Shown: positions 59,866 to 64,000 of the stretch, in pieces
Numbering within the stretch: the stretch's first letter is position 1
How the letters are laid out: every line of letters starts with the position of its first letter
NCBI GenBank assembly: GCA_025054775.1
Contig: JANWZA010000031.1
Location: forward strand, 38,139 to 102,138
Length of the DNA: 64,000 nucleotides
Direction: 5' to 3'
Origin: Microscillaceae bacterium
GTDB lineage: Bacteria > Bacteroidota > Bacteroidia > Cytophagales > Microscillaceae
Position numbers and translations under genes: made by a program
The notes under the pieces: model-generated
Database searches by the model: none
What the model was told of the DNA's origin: nothing
What the model saw: only the letters and a program-made list of their open reading frames with translations

Positions 59866-61200
59866 ATGCAGAATTTTGTTAAGAAAACTATTTATTTAAC
59901 AATGATAAGCTTGTGGGCAGGTTGTGTGCCTTTTCCTACACAAACCGTAGAAGAGACGCAAAAAATAGCCCAAAAGAAAATGCAAATGGACAACCACGTG
60001 TACGAAGATAGTATCTATACTGTACTTTTACAGTATGACCTTCCAGACAAGAAAACGCATTTGCAAGTAGATGCTGTTCCCCTCTCCCAAACTATACCAT
60101 TAGTTCTCCGTTTTGATGAAATTGGCAATAAGCAACAAAATTATTATGCCCGTATTATCCATTGTACTGCCGAATGGCAACCCTCTACACTTAACGAATT
60201 TGAATATCTGAATGATTTTAATGACTTCTTGCCGCAAGAAGTACAACTTTCCTTGAATACAAAAGTACCTTACATTCATTACAAGTTTGTTATTCCAAAG
60301 CTGAAAATTTCAGGTAATTACTTAATCGCCATCTATAGAAATGGTAATCCACAAGATTTAATTCTCACCAAACGCTTAATCGTATACGAAAATCAATTAA
60401 ATATAGAGTCAACAGTTCGCTTCTCCTCAGGTATTGAAGAACGTAAAACGCATCAGCAAATAGACTTTCGGATAGATTACAAGAATTATCCACCTAATAC
60501 CCTCATTGATGCTCGCAATGACTTCAAAATTGTTATTCGCCAAAATATGCGTTGGGACAAGGTAATTCAAAACTTGAAGCCTTTTCAAGCCAATGATTTT
60601 GATAAAGTACTGGATTTCAACTTATTAGACTTAAGCAATAATTTTCTAGGGCTAAACGAATACCGCAGATTTGAAATGCAAAGTATTCGGTTTTTAGGTT
60701 TCAATTTAGCACAAATCAATCTATTAGGTGAAATAGGAGAAGCACGTGTTAATCCTGATGATATTCGCAAAGGTATGGCTTACGTTCAATATCCTGACTT
60801 CAATGGCTATTTTATTGTGAATAACTTTGAAATGAATGCAGGCAATCGCGAAGCTGATTATATGAATGTAATTTTTACACTTAAAGCCCCACAAGAGCTA
60901 GAAGGGCAAGTGTATGTAATGGGGGCCTTCAACCAATGGAAAGCTACTGCAAAAAATAAGATGCATTACAACCCCACTAAGAAAGCTTACGTAGCCCAAA
61001 TTTGGCTTAAACAAGGAATTTATGATTATAGCTATGGCTTAAAAAGAGCTGATAGCAACATCGTTGATGAAGCAGAAATAGAAGGCTCACATCAAGCTAC
61101 AGAAAATCAGTATGAAATTTGGGTATATCACAAACCCGTAGGTGGCAGGTCTGATTTAATTGTAGGCTATAAAGCATTTAGCTCACGGCAAAATAATTAA
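59866..61200 (+). CDS. type IX secretion plug-like protein (DUF5103 family)
   Basis: A 444-residue protein of the DUF5103 family, one member of which was identified as a periplasmic plug of the T9SS translocon. The N terminus ends in a lipobox-like LWAGC (Cys20), so it is probably a lipoprotein. Family-like blocks: LRFDEIGNKQQNYYARIIHCTAEWQPSTL, YLNDFNDFLPQEVQLSLNTKVPYIHYKF, ISGNYLIAIYRNGNPQDLILTKRLIVYE. The C terminus has an immunoglobulin-like domain (LEGQVYVMGAFNQW). It lies near a T9SS cargo. Confidence 0.86.
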   Translation: MQNFVKKTIYLTMISLWAGCVPFPTQTVEETQKIAQKKMQMDNHVYEDSIYTVLLQYDLPDKKTHLQVDAVPLSQTIPLVLRFDEIGNKQQNYYARIIHCTAEWQPSTLNEFEYLNDFNDFLPQEVQLSLNTKVPYIHYKFVIPKLKISGNYLIAIYRNGNPQDLILTKRLIVYENQLNIESTVRFSSGIEERKTHQQIDFRIDYKNYPPNTLIDARNDFKIVIRQNMRWDKVIQNLKPFQANDFDKVLDFNLLDLSNNFLGLNEYRRFEMQSIRFLGFNLAQINLLGEIGEARVNPDDIRKGMAYVQYPDFNGYFIVNNFEMNAGNREADYMNVIFTLKAPQELEGQVYVMGAFNQWKATAKNKMHYNPTKKAYVAQIWLKQGIYDYSYGLKRADSNIVDEAEIEGSHQATENQYEIWVYHKPVGGRSDLIVGYKAFSSRQNN

Positions 61201-61303
61201 AATTTGCATAAATATTGTGCTACTTCTATTCAAAACTAAATTTTGCTTCTATTCAACTACTAATTTAGTATCAAAGCCTGATTAATTCTTATTTTTATTT
61301 ACT

Positions 61304-61450
61304 ATGAGTAAAAAAATTGTTCTAGTAATTTTTCTTTTTCTCTTTTTAACATCTTGCGGTAGATATAGACCATCTAATCAAACTTGGGTACCTAAACACC
61401 ATAAGAAGGTAGACTTAGCTAAACCTCCTAAAAATCCGAGTAGAAGATAG
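61304..61450 (+). CDS. very small lipoprotein, 48 aa
   Basis: Short ORF: hydrophobic signal MSKKIVLVIFLFLFLTSC with lipobox LTSC (Cys18), then a basic, Pro-rich mature part (GRYRPSNQTWVPKHHKKV, KPPKNPSRR). The gene was below usual ORF size limits but start, lipobox and stop are well placed, and it lies in the T9SS neighbourhood. Function is unknown. Confidence 0.6.
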   Translation: MSKKIVLVIFLFLFLTSCGRYRPSNQTWVPKHHKKVDLAKPPKNPSRR

Positions 61451-61611
61451 TCCACCTGTTTTGCTAAACTTAAAGCAAAGCAGATTTATTTCTTCTTATC
61501 CAACGTAATGAATGTGTGATGCGCGTGGTTTCATATTCTAGTGTAGCTCAATATCATACATTTGTATCATTATTATTTTTTATTCTTTATGACAGGGCTT
61601 TGTAAATTTTT

Positions 61612-61619
61612 TATCTTTG
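61612..61619 (+). promoter_or_regulatory. putative -7 box for the S46 peptidase
   Basis: TATCTTTG fits TAnnTTTG, 40 bp before ATG 61660. A second TACATTTG candidate lies at 61557-61564. No properly spaced -33 TTTG. Confidence 0.35.
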
Positions 61620-61659
61620 TAGCTGTACTTATTTTACCCTAAAATCGCCTTAGTGAACT

Positions 61660-63813
61660 ATGAAAAAACATTTTGTCATTTTTATAGTACTTTTTACCTT
61701 TTTAACTAAAACTATTGCCTTTGCTACCCCCCCTGACGAGGGAATGTGGCTTCCTATCTTTTTGAAAAGTTTGAACGAACCTGACCTCAAAGCACGAGGT
61801 TTGAAAATTAGTGTTGATGATATTTATAGTGTCAATAAATCTAGTATTAAAGATGCAGTGGTACTTTTTGGAGGTGGTTGCACGGGGGAAATTATTTCTA
61901 ATGAGGGCTTATTGCTTACTAATCACCACTGCGGTTACAGTTATATTCAGTCGCATAGTACGCTAGAAAAGGACTACTTAAAAAATGGCTTCTGGGCAAT
62001 GAAACGCGAAGAGGAATTGCCTAACCCTGGCTTGACTGTTACATTCATCATCCGAATAGAAGATGTAACTAAAGAAATTTTAGCCGAAGCCCAAACCGCT
62101 AAAACCGAACAGGAACGCCAACAAAAGGTAAATGCTAAAATTAAGGAAATTTCTAAACGAGCTACCGCAGGCACGCATTACGAAGCTCAAATTAAACCTT
62201 ACTTCTATGGCAACGAATATTATATGCTCATTACCGAGACTTTTCAAGATGTACGTTTGGTAGGCGCACCTCCTGATGCCATAGGTAAATTCGGAGGAGA
62301 TACTGACAACTGGATGTGGCCCCGGCATACAGGAGATTTTTCTCTATTTAGAGTTTATTCTGACAAGAATGGTAAACCTGCCAAATACTCTAAAGACAAC
62401 GTACCCCTTAAACCACGCTATTTTTTGCCTATCTCCCTAAAAGGCATAAAAAAAGGCGATTTTACTATGGTCATGGGTTTTCCAGGACGTACCCAAGAGT
62501 ATATTACTTCATATGCCGTAAAACTACTTTTGGAAACTTCCAATCCACACAAAATCCGAATAAGAGATAAAATTTTGCGTATCTTAGAAAACGATATGAA
62601 AGAAAGTGATAAAGTGCGCATTCAATATGCCGCTAAACAAGCCTCTATTGCTAATGCCTGGAAAAAATGGATAGGAGAAAGCAGAGGGCTTCGCAAAGCA
62701 AATGTTATTGCTAAAAAACAAAATCTAGAAGCTCAATTTACTACTTGGGTACAAGCCGATACTACCAGACAGCAAAAATACGGACAGGTTTTGCCTAACT
62801 TAGAAAAACTATATGCACAAATTACTGACTTTTCTTTACTTACGGATTACTTTAACGAGGCAGTATTTGGTTCGGAAATCATGGATATTGCTTATGAGGT
62901 AAGCAAAAAAATTAATCAAAATAATTTACTTGACAATAAAATCAAAACTGAAATCAAAAATACACTTGCGGGGATTTACAAAAATTACAATACTGAGACC
63001 GACAAAAAAATCTTTGCTGCCTGTATGCGACTGTATTATCAATACATTAAACCCCAATACCAAAATGCTACTTTTACTATGCTTGTAAAAAATGCTAATC
63101 AAAATTTTGATAAACTTGCCCAAGAATTTTTTGAAAAATCTGCATTAAGTTCACAAGAAAAAGCCTTTGCTTGGATTGATAGTGCCAAAGATATACAAAC
63201 CCTTGAAAATGATATTGCTATAAAATTATTGCGTGCTTTCATGGAAAGCTACCAAAATGATGTTGCCCCAGAAATGACTAAATTTCAACAAGAAGTAGAA
63301 CAAAACCAACGGTTATTTGTGGCAGGTTTGCGTGAGATGCAACCCAATCGCAAGTTTTATCCTGACGCTAACCTTACGCTCCGTTTAGCATTTGGACAAG
63401 TAGATACCTACACGCCTGCTGACGGTGTGATGTATGACTACTTTACAACCTTAGACGGTGTGATAGAAAAAAGCCTTCAAACAGAAGTGGAAGATTATCA
63501 AATTCCTAATAAACTCAAAGAGCTATATGAGAAAAAAGACTATGGTATCTATGGAGTAGATGGTAAATTGCCTGTTTGTTTTATTGCCTCTAATCACACT
63601 ACTGGTGGCAATTCAGGAAGCCCTGTTATGAATGCAGAAGGGTATTTGATAGGTACAAACTTTGACCGCAACTGGGAAGGCACTATGAGCGATATTTACT
63701 ACGACGCTTCCCAAGTGCGAAATATTACATTAGATATTCGCTATACACTTTTTATTATTGATAAATTTGCAGGAGCAGGCTATTTGCTTAAAGAAATGAA
63801 AATTATTAGATAA
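61660..63813 (+). CDS. S46 family dipeptidyl peptidase (DPP7/DPP11 type)
   Basis: 717-residue periplasmic or surface peptidase that removes dipeptides from peptide N termini, supplying amino acids for growth. Signal peptide 1-20; catalytic triad His90 (LLTNHHCGYS), Asp226 (PRHTGDFSLFR) and Ser652 (GGNSGSPV). A residue 18 positions after Ser652 is Arg670 (TNFDRNWEG); in DPP11 an Arg at this place gives Asp/Glu preference, whereas DPP7 has Gly. So acidic specificity is predicted. No adjacent transporter gene is seen. Confidence 0.9.
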   Translation: MKKHFVIFIVLFTFLTKTIAFATPPDEGMWLPIFLKSLNEPDLKARGLKISVDDIYSVNKSSIKDAVVLFGGGCTGEIISNEGLLLTNHHCGYSYIQSHSTLEKDYLKNGFWAMKREEELPNPGLTVTFIIRIEDVTKEILAEAQTAKTEQERQQKVNAKIKEISKRATAGTHYEAQIKPYFYGNEYYMLITETFQDVRLVGAPPDAIGKFGGDTDNWMWPRHTGDFSLFRVYSDKNGKPAKYSKDNVPLKPRYFLPISLKGIKKGDFTMVMGFPGRTQEYITSYAVKLLLETSNPHKIRIRDKILRILENDMKESDKVRIQYAAKQASIANAWKKWIGESRGLRKANVIAKKQNLEAQFTTWVQADTTRQQKYGQVLPNLEKLYAQITDFSLLTDYFNEAVFGSEIMDIAYEVSKKINQNNLLDNKIKTEIKNTLAGIYKNYNTETDKKIFAACMRLYYQYIKPQYQNATFTMLVKNANQNFDKLAQEFFEKSALSSQEKAFAWIDSAKDIQTLENDIAIKLLRAFMESYQNDVAPEMTKFQQEVEQNQRLFVAGLREMQPNRKFYPDANLTLRLAFGQVDTYTPADGVMYDYFTTLDGVIEKSLQTEVEDYQIPNKLKELYEKKDYGIYGVDGKLPVCFIASNHTTGGNSGSPVMNAEGYLIGTNFDRNWEGTMSDIYYDASQVRNITLDIRYTLFIIDKFAGAGYLLKEMKIIR

Positions 63814-63857
63814 AACATAAACAGTAGCAAAGGGAAAAAACTTTCTATTATTTCAAA

Positions 63858-64000
63858 TTATCTTCTCAAAAACCCATATTCATACACCTTAGGAGCGATC
63901 TTTTGGGCTAATGCCTCTAACCGCTGACGTAAAACCTCTATCAATTTGTTGTACCTCTCGTCCTCACTTGTACTTCTCATTCGCCCTTTTTCGTTCCTAC
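63858..64000 (-). CDS. partial gene cut by window edge (C terminus)
   Basis: Minus-strand reading frame open from the window edge to a TAA at 63858-63860. The visible 46 residues include the helical segment YNKLIEVLRQRLEALAQK followed by IAPKVYEYGFLRR. An internal ATG begins MRSTSEDER, but the frame continues upstream of it, so most of the gene lies beyond base 64000. Family not recognised. It is convergent with the S46 peptidase. Confidence 0.4.
   Translation of the reverse strand, partial: RNEKGRMRSTSEDERYNKLIEVLRQRLEALAQKIAPKVYEYGFLRR

Noticed and set aside
1..64000. CRISPR array, prophage, rRNA operon or complete insertion sequence
   Set aside because: No regularly spaced direct repeats, phage structural or integrase genes, rRNA sequence or intact transposase gene was seen.

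Overview
The window looks like an AT-rich chromosomal segment from a Bacteroidota bacterium, probably a Cytophagales-like, aerobic, T9SS-bearing lineage. The reasons are a type IX secretion cargo with a gliding-motility-type C-terminal domain (55721-59386), a T9SS plug-like protein (DUF5103 type, 59866-61200), an S46 dipeptidyl peptidase, an LptD-like protein of the Bacteroidota type, a DUF6728-like small protein, and promoter-like TTTG / TAnnTTTG boxes, best seen in front of tRNA-Asn. Genus-level placement is inference. No rRNA, CRISPR array, prophage or intact insertion sequence was seen.

Layout. 1-10.7 kb: ffh convergent with pheT-pyk, an OmpH/Skp-like gene with rfbA, a zinc-less SIR2 deacylase, a DAACS symporter and a methyltransferase. 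10.9-19.9 kb: two small lineage proteins, lptD-like, a cell-wall amidase, a methionine/kynurenine-type aminotransferase with a quinone oxidoreductase, and pncB. 20-29 kb: infB, a small membrane protein with an OmpR-type regulator, ruvC, a cation-efflux protein and a large TPR-GAF histidine kinase. 29.5-36.6 kb: a solitary DUF262-DUF1524 (GmrSD-like) nuclease, a membrane glycosyltransferase-like protein, a PfkB kinase and a membrane-anchored patatin. 36.9-41.2 kb: YtxH protein, citrate synthase, then a Fur-STAS-SUMF1 operon and an unknown membrane protein. 41.2-54.4 kb: a gene remnant, a large exported unknown, recQ, a PhnD-like binding protein, accA, a histidine kinase, tRNA-Asn, glycogen synthase, an orphan HsdR-N nuclease-fold protein and pruA. 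54.5-64 kb: small lipoproteins, the T9SS adhesin, the T9SS plug protein, the S46 peptidase and a partial gene at the edge.

Most of the window is housekeeping. The most distinctive signals are: (i) a short dispersed inverted-repeat element (two complete copies, one truncated) that looks like a MITE and lies beside ffh, fur and a decayed gene; (ii) that decayed gene, a 90-codon remnant with no start; (iii) two recent-looking tandem duplications, one of which copied a lipoprotein start codon and leaves a 9-codon decoy ORF; (iv) a strong terminator of the T9SS adhesin buried inside the opposite-strand neighbour; (v) solitary nuclease-family genes that may be defence related. I did not find a clear, multi-gene undescribed system; the T9SS cargo/plug/lipoprotein stretch and the small-membrane-protein/response-regulator pair are the best candidates for functional linkage.
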